Positions 45,521 to 55,360 of a stretch of 64,000 bases of DNA are shown piece by piece (positions within the stretch are counted from its first letter, which is position 1; every line of letters begins with the position of its first letter). Origin of the DNA: Balneolaceae bacterium (GTDB lineage Bacteria > Bacteroidota > Rhodothermia > Balneolales > Balneolaceae); contig JAEPNO010000001.1 of assembly GCA_017643365.1 (NCBI GenBank), positions 124,001 to 188,000 on the forward strand. Direction: 5' to 3'. The notes below the pieces were generated by a model. That model had not been told where the DNA came from. It searched no databases and saw only the letters and a program-made list of their open reading frames with translations. The position numbers and the translations under genes were made by a program.

Positions 45521-46744
45521 TTACTCGTACCGTAAACTTTCTATTGGGTCGAGCTGCGCTGCTTTGTATGCCGGATACACTCCAAATAACAAACCAATCA
45601 TCAGCATTCCAAAAAAGCTTCCAAAAACCCAGCCCATAGGAATTACCATGTCGGTTTCAATCCAAACGGCTACCATATTGCCACCTAGAATTCCAATAAT
45701 CATTCCGATTAGCCCACCAACCTGGCAAATATACACAGCTTCCATTAAAAACTGCGTGATAATCGCTTTTTTTGTAGCTCCCACCGACTTTCGTACTCCA
45801 ATTTCACGAGTTCGTTCCGTTACCGATACTAACATGATATTCATCACACCAATTCCGGCTCCCGCTAACGTGATGAAGCCAACAACAAAGCCAAGGCCAT
45901 AAAGTAAGGCAGTAAATCCATCGAAGGTTCCAGCGAGCGAATCGTTGGTTGTTATTTCAAAATCGTTATCGTCGAGCGGACCGACATCCCGAATTACCCT
46001 CATAATCCCGGTAACTTCCTCAATAGTTTCACTTAATTTCGAAATCTCCGGAGCGCGAAGTTGAATGGCAATGCCACGATTCCCACCATAATTCTTGATA
46101 CCTGTTGAGTATGGGATAATGGCAATGTTATCGAATGAAGAGCCTAAAATCTGTCCCTTTTTCTCGAGTAAACCAATCACCAGATACGGTTGACCATCAA
46201 TACGAATGGTTTTACCTAGAGGATATTCGTTTTTGAATAGATCTTGCTGAACGTCTTTTCCAAGCACAACCACATTGCGTTTATACTGCACATCCTCAGC
46301 GTTGATATTTCGACCATCTTCTAACGTAAAAGCATTATTTTCGATGAATTCGGAATTTCCCCCACGAATGATCACATTTGGTTCAGTTTTTTCATCGCCA
46401 AAAGAAACACTCGTAAAACTAAACGCATTTATTGAACCCACGCCTTCCGCAAGTTTAACCAGTTCTTCGAGGCGTTCTGCGTCTTCAAAAGTAATGTTCT
46501 TACGGTTACGCAGGCTGGCGTCACGCGGCGCCATTTGTACAGCCGGATTTTTCTGTACGGTAACCACATCGCTGCCTAAAATGCTCATGGTGTTACTAAA
46601 GAAATTATCCAACACTGCTACCGCTGTAGTTGATACAATTACTGAAAAAACCCCAATAACTAAGGCTAACAGCGTTAAAAACGAGCGAAGTTTGTTAGCT
46701 AAAAGTGAGTCGGTTGCTTGTCTAAACGATTCGGTTAATTGCAT
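45521..46744 (-). CDS. MacB-type ABC transporter permease, second
   Basis: 407 residues. An N-terminal membrane helix (LRSFLTLLALVIGVFSVIVST), a MacB periplasmic core domain (about 45-240; LEELVKLAEGVGSINAF) and three C-terminal FtsX-type helices (GFVVGFITLAGAGIGVMNIMLVSVTERTREIGVRKSVGA). It directly follows the other permease with no gap. The two paralogues probably pair as a heterodimer served by the ATPase at 40859. Confidence 0.92.
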   Translation of the reverse strand: MQLTESFRQATDSLLANKLRSFLTLLALVIGVFSVIVSTTAVAVLDNFFSNTMSILGSDVVTVQKNPAVQMAPRDASLRNRKNITFEDAERLEELVKLAEGVGSINAFSFTSVSFGDEKTEPNVIIRGGNSEFIENNAFTLEDGRNINAEDVQYKRNVVVLGKDVQQDLFKNEYPLGKTIRIDGQPYLVIGLLEKKGQILGSSFDNIAIIPYSTGIKNYGGNRGIAIQLRAPEISKLSETIEEVTGIMRVIRDVGPLDDNDFEITTNDSLAGTFDGFTALLYGLGFVVGFITLAGAGIGVMNIMLVSVTERTREIGVRKSVGATKKAIITQFLMEAVYICQVGGLIGMIIGILGGNMVAVWIETDMVIPMGWVFGSFFGMLMIGLLFGVYPAYKAAQLDPIESLRYE

Positions 46745-47968
46745 TTATTCAAATCTAAGTGATTCTATGGGGTCAGATTTTGCGGCTTTATAGGCAGGAA
46801 TAAATCCAAATATTACACCTACAAACGTACAGATTAAAAAAGCTACGGCTACAACGCTTAAATTCATCGTTGCAGTAAATACCTGATCGATAGCTAAAGT
46901 TGCTGCGCCGGCTAAAGCTACACCAAACACTCCCCCAACGATACAAATCATCACCGCTTCGATTAGAAATTGAGTTAAAATTTCCCACGATTTAGCGCCA
47001 ACAGCTTTTCTAATGCCAATTTCTTTTGTTCGTTCGCGTACCGAAACGAACATGATATTCATAATGCCTATACCGCCAATCAGTAACGAAAGTCCTACGA
47101 GCACAAACCCACCCATATACAATCCATTTTTAAATGCGGATAGGGTTTCTTCGAAGGCTTGTGGCTTATTTATGGCGAAATCATTCTCTTCGGTGGCGTC
47201 TAAATTACGTACCTGCCGCATCAACCCTTCAACTTCGTATTCGCCATCCAGCATGGCTTCTTCACTCGGGAATTTTACACCGATATTAACACCCGATCTC
47301 AACCCGTAAATCTGACCATATGCGTTAATAGGAATGATTACCCGATTATCAGCATCTCCAAGTCCTAGGAAATTCCCCTGCTTTTCGAGCACGCCAATAA
47401 CTGTAAATTTCTGCCCACCGATACGAATTTGTTTTCCCAGAGGGTCGGTGTCTTCAAAAAATTCTGAGCGTATGGTTTGCCCTATAATCACCACTTTATT
47501 TGCAGATCGAACTTCACCATCGGTGAACATTCGCCCGGCTGTAATGTCGATGCCTTGTATATTTAAATAATTGGATGAAGCCCCGTTGATACCCACATTT
47601 TCGATTAATTTATCTTCGTAGCGGATGGGTACATTACGTTCGGTGTAGGCAGCAACAACCGATGCTAGTTTCGATCGCTCGTCAATAAACTCAGCGTATC
47701 CAACTTCCATCTCTTTTCGCCCAATGATCTCCCACCATTCTTGGTCGCCATCCCATGGCCATTTTTGTATGTAAATCACATTTCGCCCAAGCATAGCCAT
47801 GCTATTTTCGAAACTCTCATCCATACCGGTAGTAACCGCATCCACTACGGTTACCATCGTAATACCAATAATGATACACAGAGCAGTTAATACAGACCGT
47901 ACTTTGTTGATACTGAGCGCTCGAAGAGCCACTTTAACGCCTTCAATCAGGCTAAATAAAAATCGCAT
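46745..47968 (-). CDS. MacB-type ABC transporter permease, first
   Basis: 407 residues, paralogous to the second permease. N-terminal helix (KVRSVLTALCIIIGITMVTV), MacB core, and FtsX domain with GIMNIMFVSVRERTKEIGIRKAVGA. First gene of the minus-strand export locus; the divergent bshB1 starts 134 bp away, so the promoter should lie in 47969-48102. The substrate exported is unknown. Confidence 0.92.
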   Translation of the reverse strand: MRFLFSLIEGVKVALRALSINKVRSVLTALCIIIGITMVTVVDAVTTGMDESFENSMAMLGRNVIYIQKWPWDGDQEWWEIIGRKEMEVGYAEFIDERSKLASVVAAYTERNVPIRYEDKLIENVGINGASSNYLNIQGIDITAGRMFTDGEVRSANKVVIIGQTIRSEFFEDTDPLGKQIRIGGQKFTVIGVLEKQGNFLGLGDADNRVIIPINAYGQIYGLRSGVNIGVKFPSEEAMLDGEYEVEGLMRQVRNLDATEENDFAINKPQAFEETLSAFKNGLYMGGFVLVGLSLLIGGIGIMNIMFVSVRERTKEIGIRKAVGAKSWEILTQFLIEAVMICIVGGVFGVALAGAATLAIDQVFTATMNLSVVAVAFLICTFVGVIFGFIPAYKAAKSDPIESLRFE

Positions 47969-48102
47969 AAGGTTCTCCCGGGGTTATAAGCCAACGATTA
48001 CGTTCTTAATTCCTTTTCGTTGCAGAAATTGAAAAATAAACTTCTTTATTTGATAAAGTTGCCGTTTTTTTAATCTGCTTAATAAAAATTGTATAGCTAC
48101 TT

Positions 48103-48816
48103 ATGAAATTGGATGTATTAGTATTTGCAGCTCATCCTGATGATGCTGAATTAAACGCAGGCGGCACGATTGCTTCGTTGGTTACGGAAGGTAAAAAAGT
48201 TGGAATTATTGACCTTACCAAAGGGGAAATGGGTACCAGAGGAACCGTTGAAACCCGCCAAATTGAGGTTGATAATGCATCAAAAGTATTAGGAATTCAT
48301 TATCGAAGTAATTTGGATTTAGGTGATTCCATTTTGGAAAACAATCGCGAAAATCAGACTAAAATAATCGAAGAGCTTAGAAAACTTCGGCCTGATTTGT
48401 GTTTACTAGGGGCGCCAACCGACCGACATCCGGATCATGGAAAAGCTACTCGGCTTTGTATGGATGCCTTGTTTTACGCCGGGTTGGCAAAATTTGAAAG
48501 CTCGATTGATACCCAACCCTGGCGACCGACTACCATTGTTCATTATATGCAAGACCGACCTTTCGAGCCAGATTTTATAGTAGATATTTCTGATCATTGG
48601 GAAACTAAAAAAGAAGCGATCTTAGCATTTTCCTCGCAATTTAATGTTAGTGATCCCAAGCTTGAACCTGAAACCTACATATCAAATCAGGCATATTTTA
48701 AACAGATTGAAGCCCGCGCCAGATACTTTGGTCATTTAGCCGGATTCGAGTTTGGCGAACCATTCCAAAAAACCAATGGACCTGTTGGGTTACAATCACT
48801 TAGTTTTTTACGATAA
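48103..48816 (+). CDS. bshB1: Bacillithiol biosynthesis deacetylase BshB1
   Basis: 237 residues, PIG-L/LmbE fold. The zinc/catalytic motif AAHPDDAELNAGGT starts at about residue 9, LTKGEMGTRGT follows, and DRHPDHGKATRL holds the second His-containing motif. Signature matches the BshB1 group that deacetylates GlcNAc-malate to GlcN-malate in bacillithiol synthesis. The other bsh genes are not in the window. Confidence 0.92.
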   Translation: MKLDVLVFAAHPDDAELNAGGTIASLVTEGKKVGIIDLTKGEMGTRGTVETRQIEVDNASKVLGIHYRSNLDLGDSILENNRENQTKIIEELRKLRPDLCLLGAPTDRHPDHGKATRLCMDALFYAGLAKFESSIDTQPWRPTTIVHYMQDRPFEPDFIVDISDHWETKKEAILAFSSQFNVSDPKLEPETYISNQAYFKQIEARARYFGHLAGFEFGEPFQKTNGPVGLQSLSFLR

Positions 48817-48879
48817 GAACTAATGCCACCCGCTTAAGTATCCGATAACGGATGCAACAGTTTTAGGAATTGATCAGGT

Positions 48880-50499
48880 ATGGCTAATAATTTTAATCAA
48901 AAAGTACGCCCCTACAGCGAAGAAAATCTGGACCGCATAAAAGAGGTCCTCGTTGATATCATATTATCTACCGGTACATCAATAGGGTTTCTGGCTTTTG
49001 TCGTTTCTTTTATTCCTTTTGATCCAAATTTGATAAACGCCGATTTAGTGTACGACGTAATTGGCATATCCTCGCTTTTTTTCACCTACCTATTTAGAAA
49101 AAAACTGAGTGTAATTTTTAAAACGAACATCATTATCGTAATGGTAATGTTGATTTTTGTGTCAGACATTTTAGAAAATGGATTGCATACTCCCGATGTA
49201 GTACTTGTTCTGATCATTCCGTTTTTAACCATTCTAATTTACAACTTACGCATTACACTATTTCTGTATGGATTATGCTTAGTTCTATATCTTGCTATTG
49301 GATATATGTTCACTACCGGAGCTGTCACTTCGGTTTTTTATGATGGCTCGCAAGATTCTTTTGTTCGGTGGATAGAAACGGCCATTATTTTATCGGTAGT
49401 TACATTTGTAATAACGTTGGTGTTAAACAGATTTGATAAAACCATTTACCAACTATTTAATCAAATACAACGCAAAAATAATGAGTTGATGGAACGAGAG
49501 GCTTTACTATCTACCATCACAAAAAACATTCCCAGAACGTTTTTAACCGTAATCGACAAAGATCTAATTATTCGGTTTACTGAAGGAAGTGAATATGAAG
49601 CTTTTGGTCTCGATCCTAAAGAATTCTACAATGTAAATGCATTAGATACACTTGCTAAATTCGGGGATGATATAGTTGAAAAAATGCGTATTGGTTACGA
49701 ACAAGCTTTTAAAGGAACACCGCAAAAAGTAAACATTGTAATTAGAGGGCAGCATCTATTGTACAAGATTTTACCCCTAATTATTGTCGATGATGAAGTA
49801 CAATCACTTCTTATTGTTACCGAAGGCGTATCCGATGATGTTAAAACCAAAAAATTGATCGAAGAAAATCTGGAGGAGAAGAATGTGCTTCTTCAGGAAA
49901 TTCATCACAGAGTGAAGAATAATCTAGCAGTAGTTTCCGGATTGCTTGAGTTACAATCGTACAACATTGAAGACCCAAAGAGCAAACATATACTTCGAAA
50001 AAGCACCAACCGGATTATGAGTATAGCTAAGGTGCACGAAATGCTCTATGAGTCGAAGAACTTTACCAAAATTCCTTTTAAAAGATATATCAACGAACTT
50101 ACCGATATAATTTTTGACAGCTTAAATCTTGAGAGTTCAGGAATCGAGATTAGAACAAATGTAGGCATAGATCAGCTGAATATTAACCATGGTGTGCCTC
50201 TAGGGATCATCTTTAACGAATTAATCACAAATTCGGTGAAGTATGGTTTTAATGGGCAAGAAGAAAAAATAATTGAAATCAATGTTCAAAAAGAACAAGA
50301 TTTTTATAAAGTAATTTACTCTGATAATGGGGTTGGCATTGATGATTTCGAAACGGCTACCTCAAAAAGTTTAGGCTTTACTTTGATACACTCGCTGTTA
50401 AGCCAGATTGAAGCAGAATATAAATACGATACTAAGAATAAGTTTGTATTAGAGTTCCGATTCTCTGCTGATGTTGCTTCCAATTCGTCGATGGCCTAA
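48880..50499 (+). CDS. Orphan HisKA_2 histidine kinase 1 with PAS domain
   Basis: 539 residues. Six membrane helices (about 25-190), a coiled-coil, a PAS-like domain (about 205-320; TFLTVIDKDLIIRFTEGSEY), then a linker. The phosphoacceptor motif is EIHHRVKNNLAVVSGLLELQ; the N-box is IFNELITNSVKYGF and the G-box YSDNGVGI. HisKA_2 kinases normally signal to atypical response regulators; none is encoded nearby. It is the only copy of the array with a PAS domain. Confidence 0.9.
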   Translation: MANNFNQKVRPYSEENLDRIKEVLVDIILSTGTSIGFLAFVVSFIPFDPNLINADLVYDVIGISSLFFTYLFRKKLSVIFKTNIIIVMVMLIFVSDILENGLHTPDVVLVLIIPFLTILIYNLRITLFLYGLCLVLYLAIGYMFTTGAVTSVFYDGSQDSFVRWIETAIILSVVTFVITLVLNRFDKTIYQLFNQIQRKNNELMEREALLSTITKNIPRTFLTVIDKDLIIRFTEGSEYEAFGLDPKEFYNVNALDTLAKFGDDIVEKMRIGYEQAFKGTPQKVNIVIRGQHLLYKILPLIIVDDEVQSLLIVTEGVSDDVKTKKLIEENLEEKNVLLQEIHHRVKNNLAVVSGLLELQSYNIEDPKSKHILRKSTNRIMSIAKVHEMLYESKNFTKIPFKRYINELTDIIFDSLNLESSGIEIRTNVGIDQLNINHGVPLGIIFNELITNSVKYGFNGQEEKIIEINVQKEQDFYKVIYSDNGVGIDDFETATSKSLGFTLIHSLLSQIEAEYKYDTKNKFVLEFRFSADVASNSSMA

Positions 50500-50573
50500 C
50501 ATTACATTCGTTTAATAAATATCACCAGGATTTCGTTTTTCGTATTATTTACTTCAAACAGGACTATTACTAT

Positions 50574-51827
50574 GTGCGATTGACTGAGAAAAATTTAAAT
50601 CGGAATGACACCCCCAAAACTGTAGTAAACGAATTAAAAAATCGATTACTCGACAGGTTTATTCTCATTGGTGCTATTCTTGGTCTTATCATTTTCATTA
50701 TCTCCTTATTCCCGTGGGATCCCTCCTATGTAAATGCTGATCTATTCATAGATATTACTATACAGATACTGATCTTTGGTATCTATTTTTTAAGACGAAC
50801 AATGAAGGCTAAAACCAAAGCCGCAATTATTCTTACTCTTATTTTCATTGCATTTATTAGCGACTTGATTGAAAACAACATCAATGCAACGGGTATATCT
50901 CTCATTATTCTTATACCCTTTCTTTCCATTCTGCTATATCAGTTACGTACCACATTACTCATTTTCGGTTTAAGCTTAGTCACTTATTCTGTTATCGCAT
51001 ACCTATATCTAAATGGGCACATTATAAACAATGATTATCAGGTAGACTTATACACTGCAACTGATTGGATTAATCATGTTAGCACTGATATTTTGATCGC
51101 TTTAGTAATTAGTATTTTTGTGTACAGCTATAATGAATCGGTAGAGAAATTCATCGTAAAACTTGAAACCGCAAATTCTCAATTAAAGCAAAGAGACGAT
51201 CAGTTAGAAGAGTCGTTAGATGAGAAAGACGTCTTGCTGCAGGAAATCCATCATCGAGTAAAAAATAATTTAGCGGTTGTTTCGGGGCTGTTAGAACTAC
51301 AATCGTACAGCATCGATGATCAAAAAAGTAAATATGTGCTTCGCAAAAGTACTAACCGAATTATGAGCATAGCTAAAGTTCATGAGATGCTTTACGAGTC
51401 GAAGAACTTTACCAAAATTCCATTTCAACGGTACATTGATGAATTAACCACGGTTATTTTCGATAGCATGGATCAATACATTGATGGAGTTTCTTTGCAA
51501 ACTAATATTGACATCGAGTATATCGGAATAAATCATGGTGTTCCACTCGGAATTATTTTCAACGAATTGATTACTAATTCCATTAAATATGGCTTTAAGA
51601 ATAAATCGGATGGCCAAATTACGATTGATGTAAGTAAAGATGACGAACATATTAATGTGTGCTATCAAGACAATGGAATCGGAATTGAAGATTTCGAAAC
51701 AGCGTCGAGAAAAAGCCTTGGTTTTACACTGATCGAATCTTTAATGGGGCAAATTGATGCTACCTATACTTTTGAGACCGAGAACAAGTTCAAACTCAAT
51801 TTTTACTTTCCAATAGCTGCACAATAA
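50574..51827 (+). CDS. Orphan HisKA_2 histidine kinase 2
   Basis: 417 residues. Six hydrophobic helices without the PAS domain, then LDEKDVLLQEIHHRVKNNLAVVSGLLELQSYSID. The kinase half is very close to that of kinase 1 (KYVLRKSTNRIMSIAKVHEMLYESKNFTKIPF), whereas the membrane half is diverged. GTG 50574 is the start used; no ATG lies near. N-box IFNELITNSIKYGF and G-box DNGIGI are intact. Confidence 0.88.
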   Translation: MRLTEKNLNRNDTPKTVVNELKNRLLDRFILIGAILGLIIFIISLFPWDPSYVNADLFIDITIQILIFGIYFLRRTMKAKTKAAIILTLIFIAFISDLIENNINATGISLIILIPFLSILLYQLRTTLLIFGLSLVTYSVIAYLYLNGHIINNDYQVDLYTATDWINHVSTDILIALVISIFVYSYNESVEKFIVKLETANSQLKQRDDQLEESLDEKDVLLQEIHHRVKNNLAVVSGLLELQSYSIDDQKSKYVLRKSTNRIMSIAKVHEMLYESKNFTKIPFQRYIDELTTVIFDSMDQYIDGVSLQTNIDIEYIGINHGVPLGIIFNELITNSIKYGFKNKSDGQITIDVSKDDEHINVCYQDNGIGIEDFETASRKSLGFTLIESLMGQIDATYTFETENKFKLNFYFPIAAQ

Positions 51828-51835
51828 GCATCGTG

Positions 51836-52317
51836 CTAGTTTGCTTGTTTTGATTTTCGATTTCGGAAGTAGATAATTAATCCAATCCCATTTAATAGCA
51901 CTGCCCCACCTAATACTTGTGCTAAGTATAAACCGGAATTTAATATACTGCCCGATGGTAAAATTGCTAGTATGCATGCCGTAAATGTTATCAAAAAAGC
52001 CACTCCCCCGGTCAACAATGCAAATTTCTTCGAAGTATTAAACCATTTGATCTTACTTACCTAATATGAGCACGCCGCTATAAAACCGTGAGTATCACCT
52101 AATGCATTGCGAATCTAAAGGTAAAAGCCACTTAGCCCGACATTCGGGCATTTAATTCAGAAACGATTAGCCAAATAGGAATAAATAAGCTTAGAATTAA
52201 AAGCATGTAGGTGAGCACGCTGGCATAACCAAATTGCGCAACTAAAGTTAAGCCGGAAAACCGTACCACTAGCGAGATATTCATAAGTGTTAGATCTCGT
52301 TGATCTAATACTTTCAT
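51836..52317 (-). pseudogene. Amino-acid permease (APC family) remnant with central deletion
   Basis: Read on the minus strand, 52317-52132 encodes an APC-permease N-terminus (MKVLDQRDLTLMNISLVV ... LFIPIWLIVSELNARMSG) ending at TAA just where the conserved GEGG loop should follow. Shortly downstream, 52060-51836 encodes the C-terminal end of the same family (WFNTSKKFALLTGGVAF ... LIIYFRNRK). About 300 internal residues are missing. The remnant sits between two kinases and is transcribed against them. Confidence 0.75.
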
Positions 52318-52479
52318 TAATTGTTAGGCTATACTCATATCGAAAATTAGTTTTGTGCCGATAATAAAGATGAAGATACCTTCACTCTTAAGATTACCTT
52401 ATCAACATTTGAACTAGTTAATATCAAGTATAAGAAGTGAAATAAATGGTATTTTATGTGCTAAGAGAGCACACAAATA

Positions 52480-53715
52480 ATGACTATTAAAAGCGACAAA
52501 ATTTTTTCGATTGAAGTACTAAAAACAAGGTTAATCGACTATTTCCTGTTAATTGGTGCTGTATTTGCAAGTTTGGTTTTTGTAAACGGCCGATATCCAT
52601 TCGGTGAAATAAGTTTCGATCTTTTCAATTTTTTTGATCTGGTTTATATCGTACTTCTGTTTGGCGTTCTCTTATTTAGAAACAGCTTGTCGTTACAATT
52701 TAAAACCGGGTTAATTATTGTCACCATTTATGCTGCATATCTAGCTGATATGTACCAAAATGGCCTCTATTCTACCTTAGAGATAATTGTAGTGATGATC
52801 CCATTTTTAGCTATTCTTGTTTATGAGCTAAAGTGGGCAGTGGTACTCTTTTTGATTGTAATTACAAGCTACATTGCTATTGCCTACGGCTATTTGAATG
52901 GGTACATCACCGACGATGCTTCTCATCCTTCACAGCTGGTAACCTACAAATGGATTAATAACGGCATCATATTTTCGATTGTGAGTAGTATTATAGCTTT
53001 GTTAGTTCGTAAGCTATCGCAATCGTTAATCGAAATTATAGATCAACAAGACCAAAGTTATAAGATACTGGTGCAACAAGATCAGGAGCTGAAACAAAAT
53101 ATTGAAGAGAAAAAGGTTTTACTTCAGGAGATTCATCACCGTGTAAAAAACAACTTAGCGGTGGTATCAGGGTTGTTGGATCTGCAATCTAGTTTAGCAC
53201 CGGATGATTTCTCAAAATCCACTCTAAAACTTAGCACAAATCGAATATTATCGATATCTAAAGTGCACGAATTATTGTATCAATCGGAGGCTGTTAGCCG
53301 GATTCATTTTAAAAAATACGTTCAAGAATTGGCTGATATAATTTTGGACAGCTTCAATAAAAACGGCTTGGATATAAAGTTAGAGCTCGATATCAATATT
53401 CATTATCTGAACGTGAACCATGGTGTTCCGGTTGGCATTATTTTAAACGAACTACTTACCAACAGCCTTAAGCACGGATTTAATAAACCTCAGGATTGCT
53501 ACAAAATTGAAATCTCGGCAATCGAAGAAGATGACTATTTCGATATCACCTATCAAGACAATGGAAGCGGTGTAGGAAAGCCAGATCCTAATAAAAAGCC
53601 GGGTTTGGGGAAAACACTCATTGATTCACTCTTATCTCAAATTGAAGCTGAATATCACCTTGAAACGGTAGATATGTATCAGATGAGCTTCCGATTTCCA
53701 AAAGAACTCACTTAA
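52480..53715 (+). CDS. Orphan HisKA_2 histidine kinase 3
   Basis: 411 residues. Six hydrophobic helices, then a coiled-coil (QSYKILVQQDQELKQNIEEKKVLLQ) and the phosphoacceptor motif QEIHHRVKNNLAVVSGLLDLQ. N-box ILNELLTNSLKHGF and G-box YQDNGSGVG are intact. Kinases 3, 4 and 5 share the LSTNRILSISKVHELLYQSE stretch and form a subgroup distinct from kinases 1 and 2. It follows a permease remnant; no response regulator is nearby. Confidence 0.9.
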   Translation: MTIKSDKIFSIEVLKTRLIDYFLLIGAVFASLVFVNGRYPFGEISFDLFNFFDLVYIVLLFGVLLFRNSLSLQFKTGLIIVTIYAAYLADMYQNGLYSTLEIIVVMIPFLAILVYELKWAVVLFLIVITSYIAIAYGYLNGYITDDASHPSQLVTYKWINNGIIFSIVSSIIALLVRKLSQSLIEIIDQQDQSYKILVQQDQELKQNIEEKKVLLQEIHHRVKNNLAVVSGLLDLQSSLAPDDFSKSTLKLSTNRILSISKVHELLYQSEAVSRIHFKKYVQELADIILDSFNKNGLDIKLELDINIHYLNVNHGVPVGIILNELLTNSLKHGFNKPQDCYKIEISAIEEDDYFDITYQDNGSGVGKPDPNKKPGLGKTLIDSLLSQIEAEYHLETVDMYQMSFRFPKELT

Positions 53716-53927
53716 CTACCTGCCTGTTTTAAGCCGAGCAAATGAGATTCTTTGCTGTATATGTACTTCTACATATTTATTGCTTCATACTATTACTAAA
53801 TTTTATTATTGATTAACGGTTGTTCTGTGCTATTTTTGATGCAGAAAATGTTGGTTTTTTGGAGGAAGTGAATCGGATGAGTTTTCATCTAAAATGTATT
53901 CACAGTAGCACAATAACGATATAAAAT

Positions 53928-55181
53928 ATGATTGAAAGTGCATCGCATAATGAAGCGGAAAACTTTACGAATACTATTAATTCGATAAAGAATAAGCTTG
54001 TTAACAGGTTTTTATTTTATGGTTTAATTATAGCATTGTTCGCAATTTTCATTCCTACCCTATTAAATCCAAATAATCTTACCATAGACTTTTACTTCGA
54101 CCTTGTCAATTTATTTGCTCTGGCTTCTGTTTATTTTTTTAGAACTAAACTGTCATTATCGTTCAAAATTGGATACTTAATTCTTATCGTTTATTCCTTT
54201 TTTGTAACCAACCTCTATCAACATGGCCTAAGTTCTGTAGCTAATGCAATACTAGTTCTTGTACCCTTTCTTAGCATTCTGGTATTCACGGCAAAGCAAA
54301 CGGTTGCTATTCATGTATTTTCGATGGTTTCGTTCTTTTTGATCTCCATTATTCATATTGAAAGACCTTTTACCTTCGAAAACCCGGAATTCACCAACGA
54401 TCTAATCGAATGGTTTATCTATGCTATGATTTTAACCTTAGTATGTCTGGTGGTAGCCTTTCTGGTTTTTAATCTGAATAATTCTCTGTTCCGCCTAATT
54501 AAAAATTACGAAAGCAATTACCTGAAACTTCAAAAACAGGATACTGTTCTAAAACAGAATATCGACGATAAAGAAGTTCTGCTTCAAGAAATCCATCACC
54601 GTGTGAAAAATAATTTAGCTGTTGTTTCAGGATTGCTTGAATTACAATCAAATCGGGCACCGGATGAATTCTCTAGAACCACTTTAAAGCTCAGCACTAA
54701 TCGAATCCTATCGATTTCTAAAGTGCACGAGTTGCTCTATCAATCGGAAGATATGAGCCGAATTCATCTAAAAAAATACGTAAAGGAGTTGGCCGAAATC
54801 ATCATTGAAAGTTTCAACAAAACGGGCAAACACATTGAGTTAGAAATGGATATTCATGTTCAGTATCTCAATATTAATCATGGAGTTCCGGTAGGCATTA
54901 TTCTTAACGAGTTAATGACGAATTCGCTCAAGCATGGCTTCAATAGAAAACAAGATGAGTATACCATTCGAATAACCGCTTTTGAAGAAAAAGATCATTA
55001 CGAAATCAGCTATCAGGATAATGGAACAGGGATAGAAGTTGATAAAACAGAAAAACCACGAGGATTAGGGCAAACTCTTATTAAGTCATTATTAATCCAG
55101 TTAGCTGCAGAACACCACTTAAATACGGAAGGCAAATATCAAATGAGTTTCCGATTTCCAAAAAAGAAAACATTACAATAG
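53928..55181 (+). CDS. Orphan HisKA_2 histidine kinase 4
   Basis: 417 residues. Six hydrophobic helices, coiled-coil linker (YLKLQKQDTVLKQNIDDK), then EIHHRVKNNLAVVSGLLELQS. N-box ILNELMTNSLKHGF and G-box YQDNGTGIE are intact. The kinase core is nearly the same as kinase 3, suggesting recent duplication, while the membrane domain differs. It has its own upstream gap of about 210 bp in which no gene is seen. Confidence 0.9.
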   Translation: MIESASHNEAENFTNTINSIKNKLVNRFLFYGLIIALFAIFIPTLLNPNNLTIDFYFDLVNLFALASVYFFRTKLSLSFKIGYLILIVYSFFVTNLYQHGLSSVANAILVLVPFLSILVFTAKQTVAIHVFSMVSFFLISIIHIERPFTFENPEFTNDLIEWFIYAMILTLVCLVVAFLVFNLNNSLFRLIKNYESNYLKLQKQDTVLKQNIDDKEVLLQEIHHRVKNNLAVVSGLLELQSNRAPDEFSRTTLKLSTNRILSISKVHELLYQSEDMSRIHLKKYVKELAEIIIESFNKTGKHIELEMDIHVQYLNINHGVPVGIILNELMTNSLKHGFNRKQDEYTIRITAFEEKDHYEISYQDNGTGIEVDKTEKPRGLGQTLIKSLLIQLAAEHHLNTEGKYQMSFRFPKKKTLQ

Positions 55182-55360
55182 CATGTAATTTTACCCCCAA
55201 AAGAGGTGCTATTATATTTAAATAGGCGATAAAAACTATACGTAGCATTTTCCTACTAAACAATTAAGCCAAATATTAACTTTCATGTTTTTGCTATGAA
55301 TTATCCCCAAAAAGCCGATAAACCGGTATTAAGCTTAAACATTTTGGCCTTTTGTTTTTG

